A DNA stretch of 64,000 nt from Lactococcus paracarnosus. Lineage in GTDB: Bacteria; Bacillota; Bacilli; Lactobacillales; Streptococcaceae. The position numbers were made by a program, and so were the translations under genes. Positions within the stretch are counted from its first letter, which is position 1; each line of letters begins with the position of its first letter. Positions 12,104 through 21,303 of this stretch are shown here, piece by piece. The stretch is taken from assembly GCF_006770285.1 (NCBI RefSeq), contig NZ_CP017195.1, forward strand, positions 248,001-312,000. The letters run 5' to 3'. Under the pieces are notes generated by a model. That model saw only the letters and a program-made list of their open reading frames with translations, did not search any database and was not told the origin of the DNA.

Positions 12104-12406
12104 AGAGCTGTCTATAAGTCTGTTTTTTTGTTGCTTGATTTACTTAAAACTATTGATTGCTATTTATCTTTATGTAGGAGTTGCCAAGTGGCTCTTCTTA
12201 TGATAAAATAAATGTTGATTTGAAAAAAATTATAAAAAGATTTTTATTTCATTTTCATTAAAAAGGTTTTAAATTATGGATTTATTATAATATTTTTTGT
12301 AAGAGGAACCATTTTTGAGACTATTTTTTTAAAAAATTAAGTCGTGTTAGGCAACAAGTTACTTGCTTGTTGTTAACACACTAAAAAAATTTGAAGGAGA
12401 TTTTCC
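12104..12406 (+). promoter_or_regulatory. AT-rich upstream region of dtpT with a strong leader hairpin
   Basis: This 303-nt gene-free stretch is AT-rich. Its clearest element is a hairpin at 12344-12379: GTGTTA pairs with TAACAC and CAACAAG pairs with CTTGTTG around a 7-nt loop (13 pairs, small internal bulge). It ends 16 nt before the ribosome binding site GAAGGAG of dtpT. No T run follows on the plus strand, so it is more likely a leader structure or operator than a terminator. No CodY box with fewer than several mismatches was found, although peptide transporter genes are often CodY targets. Confidence 0.6.
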
Positions 12407-13867
12407 ATGGTAGCATCAGAAGATGAGACGCAGCAAAAGGGCCTATTTGGGCTTGCTAAAGGGTTCCCAACTATTTTAGGGACAGAATTTGCTGAGCGTT
12501 TCTCATATTATGGCATGAAAGCCATTCTACTTTACTACATTATTAATACAGCAGCGCAAGGTGGACTAGGTCTACCTCGTGCTGATGGCGTCGCAATTTC
12601 TTCACTATATGGTGCACTTATCTATATGTCAACTATTTTAGGTGGCTGGTTATCGGATAGAATTTTTGGTTCTGCACGCATTGTCACGATCGGTGGCGTA
12701 TTTATATTAGCAGGTCATATCGTTTTAGCATTACCATTTGGTGAGGCTGCGTTGTTAGGTTCTTTAGCGCTTTTGATCATCGGTACTGGGATGTTGAAAC
12801 CAAATGTATCAACATTAGTCGGCAGTGTCGTTAAAGATGATAAAGATGCAAATGTTGCCTTTTCACTGTTTTATGTTGCCATAAACATTGGTGGTTTTCT
12901 ATCACCGATTGTTGTCTCAACCTTACAAACTCGTTATGGCTTTCATATTGCCTTCTCAGCAGCAGCGATCGTTATGGGTATTGGTCTAGCTATTTATAGT
13001 TGGGGTTATGCGAGATACTTACGACATAATATCACCATCTCCGCACCAAATCCAATCAAAAAATCAGAACGAGCAAAAGTACTCTGGATCGCTATAGGTC
13101 TTTTTGTACTGGGTGTAGTCGCGTTTTTCGTAAGTGTCGCTACAAAGACTTTTTCTGTCCAGGCACTTTCTAATCTTGTTACGATTGCAGCAGTATTATT
13201 GACCGTTTATTATTTCACTCGTATCTTAACAAGTAAATTAGTAACATCTGGCGAAAAGCGTAAAGTTGTGGCTTATATTCCTGTCTTCATGTCAGGTGTT
13301 GCGCTTTGGGCTGTTCAAGAAGGTGGTGGGACGATTGTTGCTGAGTTTGTAACACGTTCCAATCACAATTTCGTTGGATTTAAGATTGCAGATGCGATGA
13401 TTCAGTCAATCAATCCATTTGTCGTTGTATTTGGTACAGCGATTATGGCCGTTGTCTACAAAATTTTTGCTGATAAATTACCTAACTTATTCCAACGCTA
13501 TGCTATCGGTATTGCTTTAGTTGGTGTGAGTTACCTACTCTTGCTGCAACCAGCTATGTCAGGAAATGGGTTCTCCGCAAACTGGATTGTTCTTTCTCTT
13601 GGTGTTGTCGCATTTGGCGAAGTTTTAATTTCACCAATTTCGCTTGCGGTAACCAATCGTTTAGCACCAAAAGCATTTGAGTCACAAATGATGGCGATTT
13701 GGTTCTTGTCAAATTCAGTTGGTCAAGGGTTAAACGCTAGTTTATCTGGTTTCTACCTGAAACACACAGCACTGTACTTTGGTATTTACGCGGCTGTCCC
13801 ATTATTGTTTGGTGTCGCGCTAATCGTGTTTTCAAAACAATTAACAGCTATGATTGGTGAAGACTGA
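12407..13867 (+). CDS. dtpT: Di-/tripeptide:proton symporter (POT family)
   Basis: This 486-residue integral membrane protein imports di- and tripeptides with protons. It has about 14 hydrophobic segments. The POT signature is clear: TEFAERFSYYGMKAIL at residues 26-41, containing the ExxER motif (E27, E30, R31) needed for proton coupling, and the second signature FSLFYVAINIGGFLSPIV near 157. The length and sequence fit lactococcal DtpT. It is monocistronic with a leader hairpin upstream and a bidirectional terminator downstream. In lactococci peptide uptake links to proteolysis and CodY, and codY lies 22 kb away in this window. Confidence 0.93.
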   Translation: MVASEDETQQKGLFGLAKGFPTILGTEFAERFSYYGMKAILLYYIINTAAQGGLGLPRADGVAISSLYGALIYMSTILGGWLSDRIFGSARIVTIGGVFILAGHIVLALPFGEAALLGSLALLIIGTGMLKPNVSTLVGSVVKDDKDANVAFSLFYVAINIGGFLSPIVVSTLQTRYGFHIAFSAAAIVMGIGLAIYSWGYARYLRHNITISAPNPIKKSERAKVLWIAIGLFVLGVVAFFVSVATKTFSVQALSNLVTIAAVLLTVYYFTRILTSKLVTSGEKRKVVAYIPVFMSGVALWAVQEGGGTIVAEFVTRSNHNFVGFKIADAMIQSINPFVVVFGTAIMAVVYKIFADKLPNLFQRYAIGIALVGVSYLLLLQPAMSGNGFSANWIVLSLGVVAFGEVLISPISLAVTNRLAPKAFESQMMAIWFLSNSVGQGLNASLSGFYLKHTALYFGIYAAVPLLFGVALIVFSKQLTAMIGED

Positions 13868-13886
13868 TTTGAGTGTTAGTTATTAA

Positions 13887-13926
13887 ACATAAAGAGCAAC
13901 GGACCTAAGTCCGTTGCTCTTTATGT
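13887..13926. terminator. Bidirectional terminator between dtpT and mnmE
   Basis: An 18-bp perfect stem, ACATAAAGAGCAACGGAC with its complement, around a CTAA loop. A-rich and T-rich flanks on both sides suit termination of convergent dtpT (+) and mnmE (-). Confidence 0.9.
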
Positions 13927-13933
13927 TGTCCCA

Positions 13934-15301
13934 TTATTTGCCAAGACAGAATTGGCTAAATAATTGGGTGATTAATTCATCTGGTGCAGCATCTCCAGTG
14001 ATTTCACCAAGAATTTCCCAAGTACGGGTCATATCAACTTGAACGAGATCGACAGGCATCCCGTTATCAAGACCAGTATTTACAGCATCTAGTGCCTCCA
14101 GTGCTTGCTCAATCAAGGCGATATGGCGAGAATTTGAGAGGTAGGTTGCATCTTGCTCAACAAGGCCAGCATTTTCAAAGAAGAGGTCGTTTATCTTATC
14201 TTCTATTTTATCGATGTTGGTATCCTCTAGTACCGAAATCTTGATGACACCTTCTGGTAAGTTGTCCAGCTCAATCTTTTCAGGTAAGTCTGTTTTATTG
14301 AGTAAGATGATTCGGTTACTGTCTGCGCTGAGTGTTAATAATTGCTCATCTTGAGGTGTTAGTCCTTCATTGGCATTCAAGACAAGTAAGACTAAATCAG
14401 CTTCTTTTAGCGCTTTATGAGAGCGTTCGACACCGATCTTCTCGACGATATCATCAGTCTCACGAATACCAGCAGTATCGACAAGCTTCAAGGGAACACC
14501 GTTAATATTCACATACTCTTCGATGACATCGCGTGTGGTCCCCGCAACATCAGTAACGATGGCCTTATCTTCACGTAGCAAGTGATTAAGTAGGCTTGAT
14601 TTCCCGACGTTTGGTCGACCGATGATGGCCGTGGATAAGCCTTCTCGAAGAATTTTACCACGTTTAGCGGTTTTTAATAAGTTATCCAGCAGTGTTCTGA
14701 AATCAGCCGTTTTTTCACGCAAGAGTTTTGTTGTGAGTTCTTCGACATCATCATACTCAGGATAGTCGATATTGACCTCGACTTGGGCTAGTGTTTCCAG
14801 AATATTTTGTCGTGTATTGTTGATCAAAGTAGATAGACTACCATCTAACTGTTGGACAGCGATCGTCATCGCCTGATCGGTTTTGGCACGGATAAGATCC
14901 ATGACAGCCTCAGCCTGTGACAAGTCCATCCGACCATTTAAGAAGGCACGCTTTGTAAACTCGCCTGGTTCAGCCATTCTTGCACCATTTCGGAGTAAGA
15001 GTTGGAGGATTTCGTTCATGACAGCAATCCCACCATGCGTATTGATCTCAACAACATCTTCGCGCGTGAAGGTTTTGGGTGCCTTCATAACACCCAGCAT
15101 GACTTCATCAAGAGTGCGCGTCTCTTCTTTGATATGGCCATAGTTCAACGTGTGACTATCGCATAAGCTCAGATTTTTTCCAGTAAATACCTTGTTAGCG
15201 ATCGTAATCGCATCTTGTCCAGAAAGTCGGACGATACCGATAGCGCCCTCACCAAGTGGTGTAGAGATTGCAGCAATCGTATCAAATTCTTTAGTTATCA
15301 T
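13934..15301 (-). CDS. mnmE: tRNA uridine-5-carboxymethylaminomethyl GTPase MnmE
   Basis: A 455-residue GTPase that, with MnmG, modifies the wobble uridine of certain tRNAs. Domain order is an N-terminal folate-binding domain (about 1-120, start [21 protein letters not shown]), a helical domain, an inserted G domain with G1 [10 protein letters not shown]3 DTAGIR and G4 NKTD, and the C-terminal FCLGK with the conserved cysteine. I place the start at 15301 because AGGAGG precedes it by a few bases; a longer frame would add 26 residues foreign to the family. mnmG is not in the window. Confidence 0.96.
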   Translation of the reverse strand: MITKEFDTIAAISTPLGEGAIGIVRLSGQDAITIANKVFTGKNLSLCDSHTLNYGHIKEETRTLDEVMLGVMKAPKTFTREDVVEINTHGGIAVMNEILQLLLRNGARMAEPGEFTKRAFLNGRMDLSQAEAVMDLIRAKTDQAMTIAVQQLDGSLSTLINNTRQNILETLAQVEVNIDYPEYDDVEELTTKLLREKTADFRTLLDNLLKTAKRGKILREGLSTAIIGRPNVGKSSLLNHLLREDKAIVTDVAGTTRDVIEEYVNINGVPLKLVDTAGIRETDDIVEKIGVERSHKALKEADLVLLVLNANEGLTPQDEQLLTLSADSNRIILLNKTDLPEKIELDNLPEGVIKISVLEDTNIDKIEDKINDLFFENAGLVEQDATYLSNSRHIALIEQALEALDAVNTGLDNGMPVDLVQVDMTRTWEILGEITGDAAPDELITQLFSQFCLGK

Positions 15302-15357
15302 ACCTCCTATTTTATCGCAAAAAGAGGTAAACAGCAATGACGCCGTATCAGGATTAC

Positions 15358-15393
15358 AAAAGACCGTAGAGATAAGCATCCCTACGGTCTTTT
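15358..15393 (-). terminator. Terminator of the acetoin reductase gene
   Basis: On the minus strand AAAAGACCGTAG pairs with CTACGGTCTTTT (12 bp), ending in T residues. It lies between the reductase gene and mnmE. Confidence 0.8.
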
Positions 15394-15523
15394 ATGTATA
15401 ACGAATGCATCACAATATTGTGGTACAGCAACAGAATAGCACCTACAATGCTGCTGTTGCCCACTTTTTAGCATACTACCTATCAGCTAGTTTGACAGTT
15501 CTAAAGATTGCCAAATGCGAGGA

Positions 15524-16333
<810 letters not shown>

Positions 16334-16380
16334 TTATTTAACAAGGTTATTGTACAACAATATATGAAAAAAATGTTAAT

Positions 16381-16416
16381 CAAACAAACAATTATTTACT
16401 AATAATTGTTTGTTTG
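16381..16416. promoter_or_regulatory. Perfect palindrome upstream of butA
   Basis: Two 15-nt arms, CAAACAAACAATTAT and its exact complement, flank a 6-nt spacer. It sits about 70-105 nt upstream of the butA start, at the expected -35 side of that promoter. The size and symmetry suit an operator for a dimeric repressor; no regulator gene lies beside it. Confidence 0.6.
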
Positions 16417-16707
16417 CAAAATAGGACAAACTATACGACAAAAAGTTGGCTATATGCAAAGTGAAAGGGACCTCTGATCCCTTAACAATTAGTCAACTAA
16501 GCATAAAATCATCAATGGATACACTAATTTTCAAATATGTGCCTATGTTTTCCTATTTAGTTGTTAAATTGGGTATATGGATAAGCACATGATCTGGCTG
16601 CTAATATTTGAAACCCATTATCATAGGCTTAACTTTGCAATACAACCACAGCATAATATGCGTCATTAAGCTATCAATAAATTTACCTCACCTCCTTTTC
16701 AGCTAAC

Positions 16708-16723
16708 GTTTACACTTGTAAAC
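16708..16723. promoter_or_regulatory. GTTTAC-N4-GTAAAC inverted repeat, partly cre-like
   Basis: An inverted repeat with 6-nt arms lies 8 nt upstream of the -35 of the flavin operon. The overlapping sequence AGCTAACGTTTACA matches the 3' half of a catabolite-responsive element (CGTTTACA) well and the 5' half poorly, so a CcpA site is possible but weak. Confidence 0.35.
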
Positions 16724-16730
16724 AAATTGT

Positions 16731-16775
16731 TTTACTTTGAGAATGGCCAATGTTATACTGTTGAGTATAAACAGT
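16731..16775 (+). promoter_or_regulatory. Promoter and operator-like repeat of the flavin operon
   Basis: TTTACT (16731-16736) and an extended -10 TGTTATACT (hexamer 16754-16759) are 17 bp apart. An inverted repeat with 7-nt arms, TACTGTT and AACAGTA with a 7-nt spacer, covers the end of the -10 and the transcription start, the usual place for a repressor. Confidence 0.55.
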
Positions 16776-16807
16776 AGTAAAAAAAAATAGAAATAGGTGG
16801 TAATAGC

Positions 16808-17359
16808 ATGTTGAAAATCGGGATTATCCTTAGTAGTGTACGTAAAGAACGAAATGGGGTAGCTGTGGCTAAATGGGCAGTTGAAAAGTCACAAGAATTT
16901 AGTGACAAAGAGAAAGTTACGTTTGAGCTGGTAGACTTAGCTAGCTATGACCTCCCATTCCTAGGTGCCGAAACCTCTCCTGAACAAGCCAAAGAGATTC
17001 AGAGATGGTCAGAAAAAATTGACTCATTTGATGGTTATATATTCATCACTGCTGAATATAACCATGGTGTAACGGGGGCATTTAAAAATGCATTAGATTT
17101 CTTAAAGCCTGAATTTAAAAATAAGGCAGTTGCTTTTGTTGGATACGGCGGGTTAGGTGCTGCCCGTTCAATAGAAAATTTAAGAGTGATCGTAGCCGAG
17201 TTAGGTCTCGCATCTACACAACGTAATGTCAATTTGTCTCTAATGACAGATTTTGAAAAAATGTCAATTTTTAAACCAGCATCATTTCATGACTCTGAAA
17301 TAAAAGAACTTCTTGAACAGCTTATTTCTTGGAGTACTGCACTAAAAACGATACGATAA
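16808..17359 (+). CDS. NADPH-dependent FMN reductase
   Basis: A 183-residue flavodoxin-fold reductase. The FMN phosphate loop is the start IGIILSSVRKERNGVAVAKW, and ITAEYNHGVTGAFKNALDFL near residue 79 is the second flavin-binding signature (typically EYNxxxxxxLKNAiD). Such proteins reduce FMN or quinones with NAD(P)H. It is first of three genes (24-nt gap, then a 4-nt overlap), so it may supply reduced FMN to the luciferase-like enzyme encoded next. Confidence 0.88.
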   Translation: MLKIGIILSSVRKERNGVAVAKWAVEKSQEFSDKEKVTFELVDLASYDLPFLGAETSPEQAKEIQRWSEKIDSFDGYIFITAEYNHGVTGAFKNALDFLKPEFKNKAVAFVGYGGLGAARSIENLRVIVAELGLASTQRNVNLSLMTDFEKMSIFKPASFHDSEIKELLEQLISWSTALKTIR

Positions 17360-17383
17360 AACTATCATGGTAAAAAAGGATGT

Positions 17384-18466
17384 ATGAATATGCCAATACA
17401 AAATAATTTTGTTAAAGAGATTGATACAAAAAAGGGTATAGAATTTGGGATATACTCTCTTGGGGATTTAATGGCTAATCCGCATAATAATGAATCTTTA
17501 TCAGAAAAACAAAGACTCAATGAGTTTATTGAAATTGCAAAAATGGCGGAACAAGCAGGGATTGATGTTTTTGATCTTGGAGAAAGCCATCAAGACTATT
17601 TTGTCTCACAGGCACAAAGCGTTATTTTAGCGTCAATTGTTCAAGCGACAAAGAAAATTAAACTCGTATCGGCTGCCTCATTGATTAGTATCCATGACCC
17701 GGTTAGACTTTGGGAAGATTTTGCGACGTTGGATCTCTTAAGTGATGGTCGGGTTGAGTTAGTCGGTGGTAGAGCTTCTCGTGTAGGTGCATTCGACCTT
17801 TTTGGGGTAGATTTGCAAAATTACGAGGATATATTTAACGAAAAATTTGACTTATTACAGCTACTTAATCGTGAGGAGTATGTCACCTGGAATGGCAAGT
17901 ACAGATCTCCCTTAAATAACGTTCGTGTGTTGCCTCGACCAGAAAGTAATCATCTGCAAATTTGGCGTGCTGTTGGCGGTCCCGCATTCAGTGCAATAGC
18001 TGCCGGATCCACTGGTACACCTATGGTTTTAGCACATTTAAGTGGACCTACCTCTTATTATAAACGCACGATTGATCTTTATAGAAACGCTGCACAACAA
18101 AATGGGTATGATCCAAAAACGTTGCCTGTTACAACAGCAGGATTCTTTTATGCAGCACAAACGACACAACAAGCGCTACAGGAATATTATCCACATATTT
18201 CTTCTGGTTTTAAGCTATCAAATGGACAAGATTTCCCTAAACAAAATTTTGCACAAGCAACAGATCCAGATAGTATCATTAATGTAGGTGATCCAAAGTT
18301 GATCATCGAAAAACTGGTGCACCAGCATGAACAGTTTGGTATGCAACGGTATATGGCGCAAATAGATTTTGGCGGTGTGCCTATTGATAACATCAAGCGG
18401 AATATAGAGTTGATTGGGACTAAAATATTACCTGAAGTAAAGCGGAGGACAAGCCTTAAATCATGA
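17384..18466 (+). CDS. LLM-class flavin-dependent oxidoreductase
   Basis: A 360-residue bacterial-luciferase-like TIM-barrel protein. The opening GIEFGIYSLGDLM, the segment VFDLGESHQDYFVSQAQSV and ATLDLLSDGRVELVGGRAS are typical of the family, which uses reduced FMN and oxygen as a two-component monooxygenase or carries out other flavin chemistry. The substrate is unknown. Two ATGs (17384, 17390) are possible; AAAAAGGA is 3 nt from the first and 9 nt from the second, so 17390 may be the true start. The stop overlaps the next start by 4 nt (ATGA). Confidence 0.85.
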   Translation: MNMPIQNNFVKEIDTKKGIEFGIYSLGDLMANPHNNESLSEKQRLNEFIEIAKMAEQAGIDVFDLGESHQDYFVSQAQSVILASIVQATKKIKLVSAASLISIHDPVRLWEDFATLDLLSDGRVELVGGRASRVGAFDLFGVDLQNYEDIFNEKFDLLQLLNREEYVTWNGKYRSPLNNVRVLPRPESNHLQIWRAVGGPAFSAIAAGSTGTPMVLAHLSGPTSYYKRTIDLYRNAAQQNGYDPKTLPVTTAGFFYAAQTTQQALQEYYPHISSGFKLSNGQDFPKQNFAQATDPDSIINVGDPKLIIEKLVHQHEQFGMQRYMAQIDFGGVPIDNIKRNIELIGTKILPEVKRRTSLKS

Positions 18467-19032
18467 AATACCTTTTATTAAATGGGTCTATAGTAGGTAA
18501 AAAGACTCGAACTATGCTTGATACGTTTAACGTGTATTTAGAAAATCAAGTTCTTGATAATGACCTAATTGAGCTGATCGACTTGCGTAATAAACAAATA
18601 AATTTTAGTGATGGGCGTCACTGGCAAGATAATCAAGGCGATACGCTTGAGGTGCTTCAAAAAATAATGGCTGCTGATGTTATTATTTTGGGTGTCCCGA
18701 CCTATCAAGCGTCTATTCCAGCACCTTTGAAGAATATTTTTGACTTATTACCTGAGGGTGCTTTTTATCAAAAAACGGTCGGGTTTCTTGTATCAGCTGG
18801 GACAGCAAAACATTTCTTAGTAATGGAGTTTCAGTTAAAACCAATTTTAAGTTTTATGAAAGCAAATACGCTATCTAATTATGTTTTTGCACAAGATTCA
18901 GATTTCAACGGCTCTAAAATCGATAGTGATGCGATACGCATGAGGTTGGCAAGTTATGCAGAAGATGTAAAAGTCATCTCAGAGGCATATCGTAATCAAA
19001 TCAAAAAACAAGAAAATAGTTATGGATTTTAA
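18463..19032 (+). CDS. Flavodoxin-fold NAD(P)H-dependent oxidoreductase
   Basis: A 189-residue protein with a flavodoxin-like fold: NGSIVGKKTRTML at the FMN phosphate loop, VIILGVPTYQASIPAPLKNI near residue 77 (the GxPTYxxSIPAxLKN signature of SsuE/NADPH-FMN reductases). It overlaps the luciferase-like gene by 4 nt, so translation is coupled. Having a reductase on each side of the monooxygenase is unusual; one may be the electron donor and the other may act on the substrate. A strong terminator follows at 19081. Confidence 0.85.
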   Translation: MKYLLLNGSIVGKKTRTMLDTFNVYLENQVLDNDLIELIDLRNKQINFSDGRHWQDNQGDTLEVLQKIMAADVIILGVPTYQASIPAPLKNIFDLLPEGAFYQKTVGFLVSAGTAKHFLVMEFQLKPILSFMKANTLSNYVFAQDSDFNGSKIDSDAIRMRLASYAEDVKVISEAYRNQIKKQENSYGF

Positions 19033-19080
19033 AAGTGCTTGTGCTGAAAAAATGCAGTTATTTGAGGCACATCTCAGTCA

Positions 19081-19128
19081 AAAACCACCATTTTATAGAG
19101 AAAACCTCTATAAAATGGTGGTTTTTTT
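19081..19128 (+). terminator. Terminator of the flavin operon
   Basis: A 20-bp perfect stem (AAAACCACCATTTTATAGAG and its complement) with a 5-nt loop, followed by T residues. It may work in both directions, but no convergent gene is present. Confidence 0.9.
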
Positions 19129-19182
19129 AGGTATATAAACTGTTTAAATAAAGTGTGGGATAACAACTGGCTACGATAATAA

Positions 19183-19238
19183 TTGACAAGCTGACTTTAA
19201 ACATGTTATGATAAAATAAAAATAAACCGACCGTCGGT
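19183..19238 (+). promoter_or_regulatory. Promoter and TetR-type operator of the tetR-MFS operon
   Basis: TTGACA (19183-19188), an 18-bp spacer and an extended -10 TGTTATGAT (hexamer 19207-19212) form a strong promoter. Just downstream is the palindrome ACCGACCGTCGGT (19226-19238), GC-rich in an AT-rich setting, a typical operator for TetR repressors. The TetR encoded at 19256 is the obvious ligand, giving autoregulation. Confidence 0.8.
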
Positions 19239-19255
19239 ACAAAAATAGGAGTGGC

Positions 19256-19900
19256 ATGAAATCAAAAAAAGGGGAAATAAGGCTGCATGAGATTTTAGAT
19301 GCAGGTGAGCAGTTGTTTAGCCAAAAAGGATATGATGAGACAACGATTAATGACGTCTTATCACGAGTTGATATCGGAAAGGGGACATTTTACCACTATT
19401 TTGATTCCAAGCTATCACTTATGACAAGTATAATTGAACGCATGATGGGACAACTTGCGCAGATGGTGACTGACATTGCTAACGATCCCAGTTTAGCAGC
19501 TCATGACAAAATGACCAAGGTATTATTACAGCTTAATCAATCCGGCAGTGAAGCCCATGGTATGATTGAGGGGCAATCGGCACCTCAAAATGCAATACTG
19601 CATCAGGCTGGTATTGTGGCATCCGTGCACAGTATGACACCAATTCTAGCTAAAATCATCGAGCAAGGTATCGATGAGGGCGTCTATCATACCCCTTATC
19701 CGTTTGAGACAATCGAATTTATTCTTGCTAGCAATCAGTTCTATTTTGATGTCAGCGCATTTGGCTGGCAGAAAGAGGAAATGTACCAAAAAGGAAAATC
19801 ATTTATCCGTATCATGACCCTGTCTCTTGGGGCTAAAGCAGGTAGTTTTGAATTTTTATTGCCCTTTTTTGAAGCTCAAGTTAACAAGGAGATGTCATGA
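19256..19900 (+). CDS. TetR-family transcriptional regulator
   Basis: A 214-residue repressor-type protein. The N-terminal HTH (residues about 10-55) contains LFSQKGYDETTINDVLSRV and GKGTFYHYFDSKLSLM, the classic TetR recognition region. The C-terminal domain is family-specific and should bind an unknown ligand. Its start has AGGAG 4 nt upstream. The stop overlaps the MFS transporter start by 4 nt (ATGA), so repressor and exporter are coupled, and a palindrome in the leader marks autoregulation. Confidence 0.9.
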   Translation: MKSKKGEIRLHEILDAGEQLFSQKGYDETTINDVLSRVDIGKGTFYHYFDSKLSLMTSIIERMMGQLAQMVTDIANDPSLAAHDKMTKVLLQLNQSGSEAHGMIEGQSAPQNAILHQAGIVASVHSMTPILAKIIEQGIDEGVYHTPYPFETIEFILASNQFYFDVSAFGWQKEEMYQKGKSFIRIMTLSLGAKAGSFEFLLPFFEAQVNKEMS

Positions 19901-21171
19901 GTGATTATCTAATTGAAAACAGCTCTCGCAAACAAATTCGAAAATCAATTGTTTCAAGTCTGGTTGGTCAACTTGGTTCTCAGTCTTTTAATTTCGCTTT
20001 AGGCTTGATGTTGCTAACCAAGACGGGGTCATCATTAAGTTTTGCCGCTTCACAAGTCATCGGCCCAATCATCAGCCTGTTATTTGTGCCTATTGTGGGT
20101 CCCACTGTTGATAGACTAAGCAAAAAGCAGGTAATTGCGGTGTCACAAATCGCTACGATTATCGGTTTGATTGGCTATGCATTAAGCCTTCGATATTTTG
20201 CGTCTAATATTTTACCACCGACCCTGCTTTTGATCACGATTTTAGCAGTCTCAGATCAGTTTACTTTAACAGCATATAATGCGGGTGCAAAAGGACTAGT
20301 ACTAGATGCGCATCAGACCAAACTCAGAGGCTTACAACAATCTGCAGGCGCTATTGGCCAGTTTATTGCACCAATACTGGGTGCAGCCCTGTACAGTGTC
20401 GTCCCCTTCACTTTATTTGTCATGATTGAAGTGAGCTGTGAACTGGTGACGCTAGGCATCGCTTTATCATTAAATTTCCAACTCAACGCAGGCACGGGAG
20501 AAAAGCAAACAGGTCAAGAAGATTTATCATTTTCAGCTGGTTTAACCTTCTTTAAAAAACAAAAGACCTTAATTTCGTTACTCGTTTTGGCCTTATTTCT
20601 GAATTTTTGTGTGGGCGCCTTTACGATTGGGATCGCAAGTGTCTTGATAACGAGCTTAAAATTTTCAGCGACGACTTACGGTTTTGTACAGTCTGCCTTT
20701 GTGTTCGGTAGCCTGGTTTCAGGGCTTGTTATTTCTCAGATGAAGTCTAGCAAGTATCCCTTGCAAAAGGTCTGGGGTGCCATGATTGGCATCGCCTTGT
20801 GCTTGCTTGTATTTGGCATTGTTCCCTTTGTTTTTGAGAAATCAGTTTTGACGGCAGGATTGATTATGGTGACTAGCTTCATCCTTGCAGGTATTTCAAA
20901 CTTAGTAAATGTCCCATTTTTTAGCTGGCTAGGTGAGCATATCCCAGAACAGATGCAAGGCCGTATATTTGGACTGGTCACAACATTTGCGACTGCGCTC
21001 ACACCGATTAGTTTTGCTATTTTTGGTTGTTTATATGATGTGAAAACACTGCCAACCCTTACGATGAATCTGTGGATTTTTTCCTGCTGTAGTCTAGGTG
21101 TTTTAAGTTTGTATGTCATTGGTAGAGTGATTTTAAAAATTGATTTGAAACATGTTACGATAGTTGACTAA
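19897..21171 (+). CDS. MFS efflux-type transporter
   Basis: A 424-residue protein with about 12 hydrophobic segments. The loop between segments 2 and 3, VGPTVDRLSKKQVIAVSQ, is the MFS motif A region. Sequence resembles enterobactin/macrolide-type exporters (MFS_3), but the cargo is unknown. Position after a TetR gene with overlapping codons suggests drug or metabolite export induced by its substrate. It includes an apparent glycine/serine-rich first helix (SSLVGQLGSQSFNFALGLM). Confidence 0.88.
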   Translation: MSDYLIENSSRKQIRKSIVSSLVGQLGSQSFNFALGLMLLTKTGSSLSFAASQVIGPIISLLFVPIVGPTVDRLSKKQVIAVSQIATIIGLIGYALSLRYFASNILPPTLLLITILAVSDQFTLTAYNAGAKGLVLDAHQTKLRGLQQSAGAIGQFIAPILGAALYSVVPFTLFVMIEVSCELVTLGIALSLNFQLNAGTGEKQTGQEDLSFSAGLTFFKKQKTLISLLVLALFLNFCVGAFTIGIASVLITSLKFSATTYGFVQSAFVFGSLVSGLVISQMKSSKYPLQKVWGAMIGIALCLLVFGIVPFVFEKSVLTAGLIMVTSFILAGISNLVNVPFFSWLGEHIPEQMQGRIFGLVTTFATALTPISFAIFGCLYDVKTLPTLTMNLWIFSCCSLGVLSLYVIGRVILKIDLKHVTIVD

Positions 21172-21291
21172 GTTGTCTACTTAGGTAAGTCTGCCTTGCG
21201 CTAGACCGCCTTCGTTTTAGTCTTGCTTTAGCACTATTTATAGGAAGTAGACATGGGTGAAACTAAACTTTTAAAATGTAAAAAATAAAGG

Positions 21292-21297
21292 TAAAAT
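21292..21297 (+). promoter_or_regulatory. -10 element of the isochorismatase gene, leaderless type
   Basis: TAAAAT ends exactly 6 nt before the ATG at 21304, and no Shine-Dalgarno lies in the interval. This matches the leaderless layout seen at recG, polA, argR and others. Confidence 0.55.
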
Positions 21298-21303
21298 AGA
21301 GCT

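Noticed and set aside
12180..12406. Possible CodY box upstream of dtpT
   Set aside because: No stretch comes within three mismatches of AATTTTCWGAAAATT.
15302..15379. Longer N-terminus of MnmE from an upstream in-frame ATG
   Set aside because: The extra 26 residues do not belong to the family and AGGAGG lies just before the ATG at 15301.
16464..16483. AAGGGA/TCCCTT hairpin upstream of butA as a terminator
   Set aside because: Only 6 bp and no T run on either strand.
16588..16668. A 26-residue plus-strand frame (MIWLLIFETHYHRLNF...) in the butA/flavin spacer
   Set aside because: I considered a transposase remnant, but the stretch is too short to match any family and has no flanking repeats or start signal.
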